56,820 bases of DNA, taken from positions 1-56,820 of the forward strand of contig CAJXNY010000034.1 in the NCBI GenBank assembly GCA_913057435.1. The letters are read 5' to 3'. A program made the translations under genes and the position numbers. The notes beneath the pieces are model-generated. The model saw only the letters and a program-made list of their open reading frames with translations, was not told where the DNA came from and did not search any database. This DNA comes from an uncultured Oceanospirillaceae bacterium (GTDB lineage Bacteria > Pseudomonadota > Gammaproteobacteria > Pseudomonadales > Balneatricaceae). Position 1 is the stretch's first letter, and each line of letters opens with the position of its first letter. Below, piece by piece: positions 1 through 8,923 of the stretch.

Positions 1-160
1 AAGTGCCTCGAACAATAACAATAACGAGGTTTGGACGCTGATCGTTAACAGACTGCTGGTCATCCGGCAGGAACAATAACAATAAAGCCAGTCTGGGTGA
101 CAGCCAGTCTGCTAACGATCAGCGTTATCTCCCTTCCTGCTACTGCCTGCCCAGGCTCTA
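1..160. ncRNA. possible CrcZ-like small RNA with two CA-rich loops, truncated by the window edge
   Basis: The motif AACAATAACAATAA occurs twice (11-24 and 72-85). The first copy sits exactly in the loop of a 5-bp stem, CCTCG at 6-10 with CGAGG at 25-29. The second is enclosed by CAGACTG (49-55) pairing with CAGTCTG (89-95). An outer, competing inverted repeat of 21 bases with one mismatch joins 35-55 and 105-125. Repeated A-rich AAYAAYAA motifs in hairpin loops are the hallmark of the CrcZ/CrcY decoy RNAs that titrate Hfq/Crc in pseudomonads. No clear terminator follows and the 5' end is outside the window, so strand and extent are unknown. It could also be an untranslated leader. Confidence 0.35.
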
Positions 161-228
161 TCTTTCCACCAGACTATTAGAACCTCATTCTGTTTTTGCG
201 TGCCAATGTCATGTGTTTTCTCCGGGCA

Positions 229-256
229 ATAAAAAGCCGGTATGGTGATACCGGCT
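229..256 (-). terminator. Rho-independent terminator of astE
   Basis: On the minus strand AGCCGGTAT pairs perfectly with ATACCGGCT (positions 256-248 and 243-235, 4-base loop) and is followed by TTTTTATT. It lies 23 bases after the astE stop. The stem may also work for a plus-strand transcript, with a poorer T-tract. Confidence 0.8.
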
Positions 257-278
257 GTATCATTGCTATCGTTTTTCT

Positions 279-1304
279 TCAGCCGATGTTTATCGCTTCA
301 GGTGCAATAGCGGCCAGCATCAGTGCTGCCCGACCACCCATAGGGACATTGGCGTTGGGGAATACAATCGCTTCGCCTCCGCTCTGGGCGCGGTATTCAC
401 CTGCACTGGAGTGGGAGACTCGCTCTCCCTGACTGAACGTGGCGAAGTTTTTTACATCCGTTGCAATATCCAGTTCGAAATCATCAGCATCTTTCAGCAG
501 TTCATGGCAGACATTAAAACAGGTTAATTCCTGCTGCCAGTTGCCCTGACTGAAGCGACCCTCACTGATCAGTGTGCGCAGTGCCTGATTGATCAGCGCA
601 AAGCGGCTCAGGTCGTTCTGGCCAAAGGGATAAACCTTGCCAAGTTCCAGTGTGAAGGCCTGGGCACCATGCTGGTGACTGGAGGAGTAGGAGAACGTTG
701 TTGATGGTTTATTGGCAAACAGCAGCGCGTTAATACCACAGGCGGCCAGAAACCCCAGCTGCTGGGCACTGCAGGGTGCATCATGGGTGAACGGGTGCAC
801 AGCGAACTTTTCATATTCCGAACCACGAATGGCGGTATGGAGGTCGTAGTGACAGCGTTCACTGCCCTCAGCGCCAGCGCTAAAAAAGTCCGAAATGGCC
901 TGTTCCAGTTCAGCAGCACGCTGTGCTTCCCAGCAATCAAACTGAGTATGACTAGCACTGAACAGCCGGTTCATATTGACCTGCTCAAAACGCTGGCTGA
1001 GGTTGGCGGCGACTGGATTTCCGATCAGGATCAGCAACCGGACACCAATGCGCAGTGTACCTTCCAGCAGGTCATGGATCATATCCCGGATAAGTTCCAT
1101 CGGTGCCGTTTCATTGCCATGTACACCACAAGAGAGCACCAGATCTAACGCAGGGGCAGGCTGGACCGGTTCGACAGTCAGAACACCGCTGGCGCTTACG
1201 GTCAGAAGGCTGCCGTCAGGCAGGGTGCGTTGAGTGATTTCGCTAATCCCGGTTGGGTTATCCAGGGTATAGCGGAGAAAATCGGACTCGGTAAACCGGC
1301 TCAT
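279..1304 (-). CDS. astE: succinylglutamate desuccinylase
   Basis: Last step of the arginine succinyltransferase (AST) pathway: hydrolysis of N-succinylglutamate to glutamate and succinate in the cytoplasm. The protein (341 aa) is a zinc carboxypeptidase-like deacylase of the AstE/AspA family: the HGNE motif near residue 62 gives the His and Glu zinc ligands, HYDLHTA near residue 155 gives the third ligand His, and FTLELGK near residue 218 carries the candidate catalytic Glu. The ATG at 1304 is preferred over an in-frame GTG at 1310 because AGAGG lies five bases upstream of it. The other ast genes are not adjacent, so astE is transcribed alone here, ending at a strong terminator. Confidence 0.93.
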   Translation of the reverse strand: MSRFTESDFLRYTLDNPTGISEITQRTLPDGSLLTVSASGVLTVEPVQPAPALDLVLSCGVHGNETAPMELIRDMIHDLLEGTLRIGVRLLILIGNPVAANLSQRFEQVNMNRLFSASHTQFDCWEAQRAAELEQAISDFFSAGAEGSERCHYDLHTAIRGSEYEKFAVHPFTHDAPCSAQQLGFLAACGINALLFANKPSTTFSYSSSHQHGAQAFTLELGKVYPFGQNDLSRFALINQALRTLISEGRFSQGNWQQELTCFNVCHELLKDADDFELDIATDVKNFATFSQGERVSHSSAGEYRAQSGGEAIVFPNANVPMGGRAALMLAAIAPEAINIG

Positions 1305-1533
1305 AAACACCTCTTTAAACGGACAAAATTCTGCATCCTATAGTAATAAGATCAACCCTGTGATGCAGTTGCCTGGTCGCCTGGGTTCAAATGCTGGCGC
1401 TATATTGCAGTTTATTGTTTATTCCGACCATTTGGCCGCGGTTTTACCTGTAATTCAGCCCCTTCTGCGGTAAGCTGCACGCCCGCCTGTCAGGCACCGC
1501 CATTGCGCGCTATCCAACTTGAGAGTACACCAC

Positions 1534-2955
1534 ATGAGCTTTACCTCGCTTGGGCTGTCTGCCCCCATTCTTGATGCTGTTGCAGAACAGGGTTACGAAA
1601 CACCTTCGCCGATTCAGGCGCAGGCGATTCCGGCCGTTCTGGAAGGGCGGGATGTTATGGCGGCAGCGCAAACAGGCACCGGTAAAACGGCGGGCTTTAC
1701 CCTGCCATTGCTGGAAATTTTGCGACTGGGGCCAAAGGTTCAGTCTAATAATGTGCGTGCACTGGTATTGACGCCGACCCGAGAGCTGGCCTCTCAGGTT
1801 GCGGAAAGCGTAGAAACTTACAGTAAAAATCTGCCACTGACCTCGACCGTAGTGTTTGGTGGGGTGAAAATCAACCCGCAGATGATGAAACTGCGTCGTG
1901 GTGTTGATGTCCTGGTCGCGACCCCTGGCCGTCTGCTGGACCTGTATAACCAGAAGGCTGTGACATTCAGTCAGCTGGAAGTGCTGGTGCTGGATGAAGC
2001 GGACCGGATGCTGGATATGGGCTTTATCCATGACATCAAAAAGATCCTGGCAGCGCTGCCTAAGCAGCGTCAGAATCTGCTGTTTTCGGCGACATTCTCC
2101 GATGATATCCGCCGCCTGGCTAAAGGCCTGGTGCATGATCCGGTTGAGATTTCCGTCACTCCGCGCAATACCACAGCAACTACCGTTGAACAGTGGATCT
2201 GCCCGGTGGATAAGCGTCAGAAGCCGAAACTGCTGATTGATCTGGTACACCAGAATGAATGGCAGCAGGTACTGGTCTTCACCCGTACCAAGCATGGCGC
2301 GAATCGCCTGACTCGCCAGCTGGAAGAGGCCAATATTACTGCAGCAGCGATCCACGGTAATAAAAGCCAGGGTGCCCGCACCAAGGCACTGGCTAACTTT
2401 AAAAACAGCAGCATCCGGGTACTGGTTGCGACGGATATTGCCGCTCGCGGGCTGGATATTGACCAGCTGCCGCAGGTGGTTAACTTTGACCTGCCCAATG
2501 TAGCAGAAGACTACGTCCATCGTATTGGTCGTACCGGTCGTGCGGGTGCCAGCGGTAAAGCAGTGTCTCTGGTCTGCCTGGATGAAGTTAAAGAATTGAA
2601 CTCGATTGAGCAGCTGATTGGTCAGCACCTCAAACGTGAAGATATGCCGGGCTTTGTACCGGTTCACCCTCTGCCTGAGTCGCGTCCGTTGCGTGCTGGC
2701 GGGGCGAAAAGACCGAAGAAGCCGAAAGCCCCGCATGCCGAGCATAAAGATGGCCAGCGTTCAGCTGAAAATGCCTCTGGCCATCAGCCTGGCGGTCGCC
2801 GTCGCAGCAATACGATGGGTGCTAATAAAGGCAACACCGGTGGTGAAGGTCAGCGTCGTAGCGGCGGTGGTCAAGGCGAAGGCCGGGTCGGTAACCGTCG
2901 TCAGGGTGGGGCTGCATCTGGTTCAGGTCAGCAGAACCGTTCTGGTAACCGCTGA
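1534..2955 (+). CDS. rhlE: DEAD-box ATP-dependent RNA helicase RhlE
   Basis: RNA helicase acting in ribosome assembly and mRNA turnover. The 473-aa protein has Walker [10 protein letters not shown], the PTRELA motif, [13 protein letters not shown] (motif II) and FSATF (motif III), then the C-terminal RecA lobe with ARGLDI and HRIGRTGR. A roughly 90-residue basic, Gly/Arg/Gln-rich tail follows, as usual in RhlE, likely binding RNA. The ATG at 1534 is chosen because the protein then starts MSFTSLGLS as in the family; an in-frame TTG at 1519 would add five residues. It is monocistronic, with a terminator about 55 bases downstream. Confidence 0.93.
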   Translation: MSFTSLGLSAPILDAVAEQGYETPSPIQAQAIPAVLEGRDVMAAAQTGTGKTAGFTLPLLEILRLGPKVQSNNVRALVLTPTRELASQVAESVETYSKNLPLTSTVVFGGVKINPQMMKLRRGVDVLVATPGRLLDLYNQKAVTFSQLEVLVLDEADRMLDMGFIHDIKKILAALPKQRQNLLFSATFSDDIRRLAKGLVHDPVEISVTPRNTTATTVEQWICPVDKRQKPKLLIDLVHQNEWQQVLVFTRTKHGANRLTRQLEEANITAAAIHGNKSQGARTKALANFKNSSIRVLVATDIAARGLDIDQLPQVVNFDLPNVAEDYVHRIGRTGRAGASGKAVSLVCLDEVKELNSIEQLIGQHLKREDMPGFVPVHPLPESRPLRAGGAKRPKKPKAPHAEHKDGQRSAENASGHQPGGRRRSNTMGANKGNTGGEGQRRSGGGQGEGRVGNRRQGGAASGSGQQNRSGNR

Positions 2956-3008
2956 TACTCTGCTGATGGGTTGAAGCTACGCTTCAATCCACCCTGCAGC
3001 GATTATAG

Positions 3009-3032
3009 AGCCAGCCTTGTGCTGGCTTTTCT
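3009..3032 (+). terminator. Rho-independent terminator after rhlE
   Basis: AGCCAGC (3009-3015) pairs with GCTGGCT (3021-3027) around a 5-base loop and runs into TTTTCT. A second imperfect hairpin (TTGAAGC/GCTTCAA) lies just upstream at about 2971-2987. Confidence 0.8.
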
Positions 3033-3112
3033 ATGTCTGCTTGTCTGAGATTATGATGGTGGTTTGTTGATGGCTTCGGTGCTTTAAATCTGTGTTCGCA
3101 GAGGGAAAAATA

Positions 3113-3730
3113 ATGACAATGGAACTGATGCTGGCCTTTCTTGTGGCGGCAATTATCTTAAGCGTTTCCCCGGGAGCCGGGGCGGTGAATACCATGAGTA
3201 ATGGTTTGCGTTATGGTGTTCGACGTACTGTCCCCGCGATCCTGGGGTTACAGCTGGGGCTGGCGGCACAAATTCTGATTGTCGGGATGGGGCTGGGCGC
3301 ACTGCTGTCATCATCGGCGCTGGCGTTTGTGGTGTTGAAATGGCTGGGGGTGGGGTATCTGCTCTGGCTGGGTATTCAGAAATGGCGCGAAGCACCGACA
3401 TTGCTGGCGTCCGCCGAGGCGCAGAACGGTGCGCCCTGGCAGCGGTTCTGGGCGGCGGCGCTGGTGAACCTGCTGAACCCGAAATCGACTATCTTTCTGC
3501 TGGCATTCCTGCCGCAATTTCTGCAACCTGCTCTGCCGCAGGAACCGCAGTTTCTGACCATGGGTTTAATTCTGCTGAGTGTCGACACCCTGGTGATGCT
3601 GGGCTATGCCTCGCTGGCTGCTTCGCTCAAGGGCTGGTTTCAGAATCCGGCTCGGCAGAAACTGCAGAACCGGGTGTTTGGTGGGATGTTTATCGCGGCA
3701 GGCAGCGCGCTGGCCAGTATCAGCCGTTGA
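3113..3730 (+). CDS. LysE/RhtB-family amino acid exporter
   Basis: Inner-membrane exporter of amino acids or derivatives, substrate not predictable. The 205-aa product has the length and about six hydrophobic segments of the family. The first helix carries the diagnostic SVSPGAGAVNTMSNGLRYG stretch (residues about 18-36), and the mid-protein NLLNPKSTIFLLAFLPQF motif is the second signature. The ATG at 3113 follows GAGGG at 3101-3105; an in-frame start at 3092 has no ribosome site. Its stop is close to the convergent barrel-like gene at 3757. Confidence 0.85.
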   Translation: MTMELMLAFLVAAIILSVSPGAGAVNTMSNGLRYGVRRTVPAILGLQLGLAAQILIVGMGLGALLSSSALAFVVLKWLGVGYLLWLGIQKWREAPTLLASAEAQNGAPWQRFWAAALVNLLNPKSTIFLLAFLPQFLQPALPQEPQFLTMGLILLSVDTLVMLGYASLAASLKGWFQNPARQKLQNRVFGGMFIAAGSALASISR

Positions 3731-3756
3731 GTGCTGCCAGCTGTTAAGCCCGGGGG

Positions 3757-4968
3757 TTAGAAGTAACGCTCAACACTCAGCTGCAGGTGATCATCCTGAC
3801 GCAGAGCATAACTGGGGTCTGCTGGAGTATCCGCCTGGAAAAAGCGGCCATCCAGGCTGATTTTCCAGTTATCACCGACCCGGCGGCTGGCTTCAATCAG
3901 CAGGCTGGTACTGTCATGGTCAAGATCATGGCTGATTCCGGCCAGCAGTTCGCTGCTCTCGGCATCATTGAGCGTAAAGCGGCCACCCACAAACAGGTCA
4001 TTCTGATTCTGTCCGCCACTGGTGCCACGCTCATCCCAGCCGTACTCGACCAGTACGCCCAGGTCAGCAGCGCTATCCTGCAGACCATAGAAGGTGTATT
4101 CAACACCCGCCTGGGTAGCCAGGTAGTCGTCGCGATTGCTGTCGCGGCGGATTGCTTCAAACTTCCATAACCAGCTGTCGACGGTCGCCTGCAGATCCAC
4201 ACCAATCTGATCCATCTGCTCGTACAGGGGCACCAGTACGGTGTCGCCACTGCTATTAAGCTGCGGCGTCAGAACAGGGTCGCGGTTGGTACCGTGAAAC
4301 CAGTACAGGCCAATATCCAGCACATCCACTGAGTGACTCCAGCGGATCGCGGTATCCAGATGACGGTCACCGGCACTGGACTCATAACGCGCGGCATCGG
4401 TGTCGACCACCAGACCACTGCGCAGACGTCCATCAGCACCAGGGAAGGTACGCTCACGGAAGCCGGGCAGCAGGTACAGATCCACAATTCCCCAGTCTTT
4501 GACCAGAGACAGGTTGACCATTGCTTGCCCCAGCTTATCTTCACCGTCGATATCTTCAACGCCATCGGTCTGGTTGATAACATCCACCAGATGCTGGAAT
4601 TCGGTCACCCCCCAGAAGACCTTGCGCAGGCCTGTCCTCAGCTCCCAGTCATCATTGACATGGAGCCAGCTCAGTTCGCGAATATCGCCGTGGCTGCGTT
4701 CGTCATCGTGTTGATCCAGTCGCAGAAACGGGGTGAAAGTCAGGCTGTCATCGCCGTCATTCCATTCCCAGTACAGTTCAGGCTCAATGCTGATGGACAG
4801 GTTGCTGGTCTGGCTCTGATCGCTGAACTGAGCGTCTTCACTGAAATAACGCAGTTCGCCGCTGACTTTACCGGCCAGTTCGTAATCGCCCACACCTGCG
4901 CTAACCAGCCCTGACTGGGCAGCCAGAGCTGCGGCCAGCAGGGTTATATGCAGAGTTACCTGGCCCAT
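3757..4968 (-). CDS. putative outer-membrane beta-barrel protein of an MMPL export operon
   Basis: The 403-aa protein has a hydrophobic N-terminal segment ending near residue 25 that resembles a Sec signal, followed by alternating aromatic/polar strands (LYWEWNDGDDSLTFTPFLRLDQHD, WELRTGLRKVFWG) and a C-terminus ending in an aromatic residue (QLSVERYF), as expected for an outer-membrane barrel. The start lies one base after the stop of the LolA-like gene, so the genes are translationally linked. Comparable barrel proteins (DUF1302-like in pseudomonads) accompany MMPL permeases and LolA/DUF1329-like partners. Family membership is inferred from context and composition; the exported substrate is unknown. 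Confidence 0.6.
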   Translation of the reverse strand: MGQVTLHITLLAAALAAQSGLVSAGVGDYELAGKVSGELRYFSEDAQFSDQSQTSNLSISIEPELYWEWNDGDDSLTFTPFLRLDQHDDERSHGDIRELSWLHVNDDWELRTGLRKVFWGVTEFQHLVDVINQTDGVEDIDGEDKLGQAMVNLSLVKDWGIVDLYLLPGFRERTFPGADGRLRSGLVVDTDAARYESSAGDRHLDTAIRWSHSVDVLDIGLYWFHGTNRDPVLTPQLNSSGDTVLVPLYEQMDQIGVDLQATVDSWLWKFEAIRRDSNRDDYLATQAGVEYTFYGLQDSAADLGVLVEYGWDERGTSGGQNQNDLFVGGRFTLNDAESSELLAGISHDLDHDSTSLLIEASRRVGDNWKISLDGRFFQADTPADPSYALRQDDHLQLSVERYF

Positions 4969-4969
4969 T

Positions 4970-5767
4970 TTAGCGCGCTCGCTTGAGGGTGTTTTTATTG
5001 AAGTCTTTGTCTTGCAGGCCAGTCTGGAAACGGTAGTTGCTCCACATCAGGTCGGTGCTTTTACCGGTCTGATGGTTCACCATATTCTGGCTGTCAGCGC
5101 GCCAGTACTTACCCAGATATTGCTGGTAACCGGTGGAGCTGAGAGTTTTCAGCAGGCTGTTTTTACGGTCGTAGAACTCGACTTTCAACATCCGGTACTC
5201 TGACTGGTCTATCCAGACCTGACGACGGGTATAACCGGAGTTTTTATCTACCGGGTACTGTTCGACGACGAAACAAGTGCCGTCATTACAGGCTTCATCG
5301 CGCAGGTATTTGTAGCTGTACTTCTCGATTTCGAATGAGCTGAGATCTTCATAGGAGAACTCGGAGCCCATGAATGGACCGGACTTATTACGCGAGGCGA
5401 TGCGTTTTACCCGCTTTAGTGCCGGCAGGTAAAGCCACTGATCATCCGCTCCCACCGCGTGAGAGAAGCTGAGGAAGTTAGTACCTTTTACATCCCGTGG
5501 CTTATCGAACATGGTCAGACTTTTGTCGCCGTCATCCATAACCTCCAGCGATTTGAGGCGGATCTCGCGGGTGCTCTCCTGGCCCTGTTTGTTTCGCAGC
5601 ACCATTTTCATTTCGGCCTGCATATCACTCCAGCCGGCATCACGTGCTTTGGCTTCTGTCGAGATCGTCAGGCCTTTTTCTTCAGCAGTTTCCGCCAGTA
5701 CCAGAGCCGGGCTGGTTAGCAGGGCGGTGGCCAGGAGGGTGTTAAGCGGCTTTGTTAACGATATCAT
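4970..5767 (-). CDS. outer membrane lipoprotein-sorting (LolA-like) protein
   Basis: This 265-aa periplasmic protein has a signal peptide (LATALLTSPALVLAE) ending near residue 26. The body contains features typical of the LolA-like outer-membrane lipoprotein-sorting family next to MMPL permeases: FDKPRDVKGTNFLSF, DDQWLYLPALKRVKRI and GPFMGSEFSYEDLS. It probably carries a lipid or lipophilic cargo between the permease and the outer membrane. The ATG at 5767 is chosen since GGATC lies just upstream and the signal peptide begins there; a longer reading frame to 5839 would bury the signal. It overlaps the permease stop by 26 bases. Confidence 0.8.
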   Translation of the reverse strand: MISLTKPLNTLLATALLTSPALVLAETAEEKGLTISTEAKARDAGWSDMQAEMKMVLRNKQGQESTREIRLKSLEVMDDGDKSLTMFDKPRDVKGTNFLSFSHAVGADDQWLYLPALKRVKRIASRNKSGPFMGSEFSYEDLSSFEIEKYSYKYLRDEACNDGTCFVVEQYPVDKNSGYTRRQVWIDQSEYRMLKVEFYDRKNSLLKTLSSTGYQQYLGKYWRADSQNMVNHQTGKSTDLMWSNYRFQTGLQDKDFNKNTLKRAR

Positions 5768-8105
5768 CGTGAGATCCTTCGGAGTTATCAGAGGTTGTCG
5801 GTGTTGCTGTCTGAGGTGCGTCGCTGTCACCACCATCAAGTTTTATCAGCAGTGGCGGCAGGAACAGGAAGTCCACAATCAGTGCGATCAGGATGGTCAG
5901 TGCAGTCAGCAGCCCCATATCTGCATTGAGCTTGAAGCTGGACTGGGCCAGTACCATAAAGCCCGCGACCAGCACCAGAGTGGTGATCCACAGTGCCCGG
6001 CCTACGCTAGCGAATGCATAACGGACAGCAGCAACGCTATCTTTACCGCGTTCACGACGGGCGTACAGGTATTTGCTGAGGAAGTGGACAGTGTCATCCA
6101 CTACAATCCCCAGCGTCATACCGGCGACGACGGACAGTGCCAGGCCGATCTGGCCATCGATCATATACCACAGGCCAAAGCCCATCGCAGCCGGTGCCAG
6201 ATTGGGCAGCAGGCTGATCAGGCCAAAGCGGACGGAGCGCAGCGCAAACCCCAGCATAATGGAAATCAGCACCAGGGCTGCCGAGGTACCGATCAGCATA
6301 CTCTGGATATTCCGCTGGCCGATATGGGCGAACATCAGGTTAGGGCTAGCGATGTCGACGTTGTACTGCGGAGCATTGTTGGCAAACCAGGCGGCGATCC
6401 GGTCTTCAACCTGAATCATCTCATTACTGGTCAGGTTTTGCAGTGTGGTAATGATACGGGTAGCGGATTTATCCACATTGAGCTGATTGTTCAGGTCCAG
6501 CCCGTACGGTAAAGACATCTCATAGAGCAGCAGGTACTGCGCCGACAGTTCACGGTCAGTGGGCAGCTTATAGTAGCTGTCATCGTCACCGTGCATATTC
6601 CTGTTCAGCCGTTTTAGAGTGTCTGACAGGGTGTTGACGTGATCGACCTCAGGCTGGGCACGCAACCAGCTGCTGAACTCGCCTATGATGTTAAGAAACT
6701 CGGGTGCATTAATGCCACTGCTCTCTTTGCTATCGACGGCGATCTCCATGCTGGTCATGCCTGACATATTGTCCTGCATAAAATCAGTGGAGATACGGAA
6801 GGGTACGGTAGTATCGAAGTATTTGACGAAGTCATCGTTGAGCCTGTTCTGCGGCATAAAGGCGACCATGACCAGGATGAGTACGCTCATGGCGGGTAGC
6901 AACAGGCGTCGGTTAGCGATGACAAACACCGATACTTTGTCCATCAGATCATGATCACCTTCCTCGGTGACACGTACCTTGACGGGCAGCAGCCGCAGCA
7001 GGGCCGGAAACAGGGTAACGGAGAACAGGAACGCCAGCATCACACCGATCGCGACCATATTACCCAGGTCACGGAAGGGTGGTGAGTCGGAGAAGTTCAT
7101 GCTCAGAAAGCCCACCGCCGTGGTCAGGCTGGTCAGCAGGATTGGCTGGAAGTTGATTCGCAGGCTGTCGAGAATGGCCTGTTCTTTCTTAACGCCCTGA
7201 CGCATCTCGTAGAACATGGTGGTCAGAATGTGGATACAGTCGGCCACCGCCAGGGTGAGGATCATGGTCGGTGCGCTGGCACTGGGCCCGGTCAGGTAGA
7301 AGCCCATCCAGCCTGCCAGCCCCATGGTGCCAACAATAGAAAATGCTATGACCATGACGGTGGCAAAGCTGCCGCTGAAGGTACGCAGCAGTACCATCAT
7401 CGCCAGTACCACCATGCCAAACATCAGTGGCACCAGGGTGGCGCTGTCGTTGAGTGAGGACTCGGCGAAGCTGTTGTTCATCATCACGATGCCCGACAGG
7501 TGAACCGTCATCCCCGGATTTTCTGCCTCAAAAGCAGCCTTCATCGCCCGGACTTTGGCAACGACTTGAGGCACTTCTTCGACCGGATTAATGCCCGGCA
7601 GCTGCACGGTGACATTGACCACCGTGACATGGGCTTTATCAGAAATCAGTTTGTTCAGCAGCTGGGGCTCGCCCAGTGCGATCTGCTGCAACCGGGGCAT
7701 ATCCGCGTCAGCGATTGTGGCCGGATCCAGCACCAGATCTTCGACGATCATATCGTCGTCTTCGGCACGGGTGTGCTGGAAGTTGGTGATGGAGTCAACG
7801 CGGGTAGAAAAGGGCACCTGCCAGCCTTCATCAGTCAGCTGGTAGATGGCGGCCAGGGTGCTGGGAGTAAACACCTTGCCGTCATCTGGCGCGATGATAA
7901 ATGCGACATTATCACTTTTATTGTATATCTGCTGCATTGCCTCAAAGGCTTGCAGCTGGGGGTTTTCTTCGGAGAAAAATACCCGGTAGTCAGACTTGAA
8001 CACCAGGTTCTGGGCTCCGGCAGCGGCGACCACGACCAGTGCCAGGGTGAGCAGAATCACCAGCACCGGGTGGTTAAGTACCGCGCGGAAGAGTTTATTA
8101 TTCAT
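5742..8105 (-). CDS. MMPL/RND-superfamily transporter
   Basis: Large inner-membrane permease (787 aa from the ATG at 8105; a GTG at 8114 is possible) of the proton-driven RND superfamily, MMPL branch. It shows the two-fold design: TM1 at about residues 12-32, a periplasmic loop to about 225, a block of five TMs to about 380, then TM7 near 405, a second periplasmic loop and a last TM block from about 610 to 755. The motif GMTLGIVVDDTVHFLSKY in the second block and VADCIHIL in the first contain the conserved acidic residues of proton relay. It is the first gene of a three-gene operon with the LolA-like and barrel-like proteins, and its promoter region holds two inverted operator-like repeats. 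Confidence 0.88.
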   Translation of the reverse strand: MNNKLFRAVLNHPVLVILLTLALVVVAAAGAQNLVFKSDYRVFFSEENPQLQAFEAMQQIYNKSDNVAFIIAPDDGKVFTPSTLAAIYQLTDEGWQVPFSTRVDSITNFQHTRAEDDDMIVEDLVLDPATIADADMPRLQQIALGEPQLLNKLISDKAHVTVVNVTVQLPGINPVEEVPQVVAKVRAMKAAFEAENPGMTVHLSGIVMMNNSFAESSLNDSATLVPLMFGMVVLAMMVLLRTFSGSFATVMVIAFSIVGTMGLAGWMGFYLTGPSASAPTMILTLAVADCIHILTTMFYEMRQGVKKEQAILDSLRINFQPILLTSLTTAVGFLSMNFSDSPPFRDLGNMVAIGVMLAFLFSVTLFPALLRLLPVKVRVTEEGDHDLMDKVSVFVIANRRLLLPAMSVLILVMVAFMPQNRLNDDFVKYFDTTVPFRISTDFMQDNMSGMTSMEIAVDSKESSGINAPEFLNIIGEFSSWLRAQPEVDHVNTLSDTLKRLNRNMHGDDDSYYKLPTDRELSAQYLLLYEMSLPYGLDLNNQLNVDKSATRIITTLQNLTSNEMIQVEDRIAAWFANNAPQYNVDIASPNLMFAHIGQRNIQSMLIGTSAALVLISIMLGFALRSVRFGLISLLPNLAPAAMGFGLWYMIDGQIGLALSVVAGMTLGIVVDDTVHFLSKYLYARRERGKDSVAAVRYAFASVGRALWITTLVLVAGFMVLAQSSFKLNADMGLLTALTILIALIVDFLFLPPLLIKLDGGDSDAPQTATPTTSDNSEGSHDDIVNKAA

Positions 8106-8116
8106 GTAATTCACCG

Positions 8117-8134
8117 TTTTTGACGAATCGTCAC
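8117..8134. promoter_or_regulatory. operator-like repeat 1 (probable TetR site)
   Basis: TTTTTGACGAATCGTCAC contains the near-perfect palindrome TGACGAATCGTCA and lies 12 bases upstream of the MMPL start codon. It is the exact reverse complement of the element at 8221-8238. The TetR regulator at 8924-9676 is the obvious candidate protein. Confidence 0.6.
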
Positions 8135-8220
8135 TTTCTCGTCATTAAAAAAGCGGTCACTCCAGAAAGCTCCGCTGTGCGTCCTGAAACCGGGGGCGCA
8201 AAGCGGACCTGTCCAGTTGT

Positions 8221-8238
8221 GTGACGATTCGTCAAAAA
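8221..8238. promoter_or_regulatory. operator-like repeat 2 (probable TetR site)
   Basis: GTGACGATTCGTCAAAAA is an exact 18-base reverse complement of repeat 1, about 86 bases away, in the region between the MMPL operon and the divergent PagL-like gene. Two identical palindromic sites bracketing a divergent promoter suggest joint control. Confidence 0.6.
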
Positions 8239-8390
8239 TAAACGTAAACCGCTATGGGTGCAACTGTTCAATAGGGTAGAAAAGGTGGAAATAGTGTTGC
8301 CATAATCATTCGGATCGTTATCGATGGTGGCAGTTTTTATACCCTCTGCCAGGCTGAATAACTATACGCAATCGTGCAGGGGGAGTGTTT

Positions 8391-8876
8391 ATGTGTTTAA
8401 CAGGCAGACTGGTAGCGGTGCTGCTCGGGTGGTTGCTCAGTAGCGCGAGCGTACAGGCGAGTGGCCTGGTAGTGGGTGGTGGGGTGATTGCTAAACAGGA
8501 CAGCGGTGCCGCTGCGATGCTACAGCTGGCCGTTGAACAGGATCCGCTTCAGGCGCTGGGAGGCGTCCAGTTATACAGTGGTGCGCTGGTGGCTGAGCAG
8601 GATACCTGGTATCTGCACGGCGGTCTGGCAAAGTCGTTTGAGCTACCCGGACGCTGGAGCTGGGGGGCCGGGTTGAGTGCTGGCGTCTACCACAGTAACC
8701 ATCCGCAGCTGGATCTGGGTTACGACATTGAGTTTATGAGCCGGCTATATCTGGACTATGAACTGTCAGTGGAACAATCATTGCGGCTGGAGGCCGGTCA
8801 TCTGTCTAACGCTGACCTTGGCGATGATAACCCGGGCACGGAGTTTATTTTACTGAACTGGATATTCCGACTCTGA
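8391..8876 (+). CDS. PagL-like lipid A 3-O-deacylase (acyloxyacyl hydrolase)
   Basis: A 161-aa exported protein with signal peptide (LLGWLLSSASVQAS, cleavage near residue 24) and barrel-like strands. The C-terminal part contains HLSN and NPGTEF: His137, Ser139 and Glu151 have the same spacing (2 and 12) as the catalytic His126-Ser128-Glu140 triad of Pseudomonas PagL, which removes the 3-O acyl chain of lipid A in the outer membrane. The ATG at 8391 follows GGGGGAG; a GTG at 8385 overlaps that ribosome site. It is divergent from the MMPL operon and shares its operator region, so envelope remodelling and export may be controlled together. Confidence 0.8.
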   Translation: MCLTGRLVAVLLGWLLSSASVQASGLVVGGGVIAKQDSGAAAMLQLAVEQDPLQALGGVQLYSGALVAEQDTWYLHGGLAKSFELPGRWSWGAGLSAGVYHSNHPQLDLGYDIEFMSRLYLDYELSVEQSLRLEAGHLSNADLGDDNPGTEFILLNWIFRL

Positions 8877-8923
8877 GCGCTGGCTGATGCTGGCGTAAAA
8901 CAATAAGTGAGTCGAGTAGCCTT

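Noticed and set aside
1510-2745. 411-codon open frame antisense to rhlE
   Set aside because: It mirrors the codon phase of rhlE, whose product has all helicase motifs; the antisense product has no recognisable domain or ribosome site.
5511-6512. 333-codon plus-strand frame across the LolA-like and MMPL genes
   Set aside because: Overlaps two well-supported genes; composition (Gln/His-rich) is typical of an antisense shadow.
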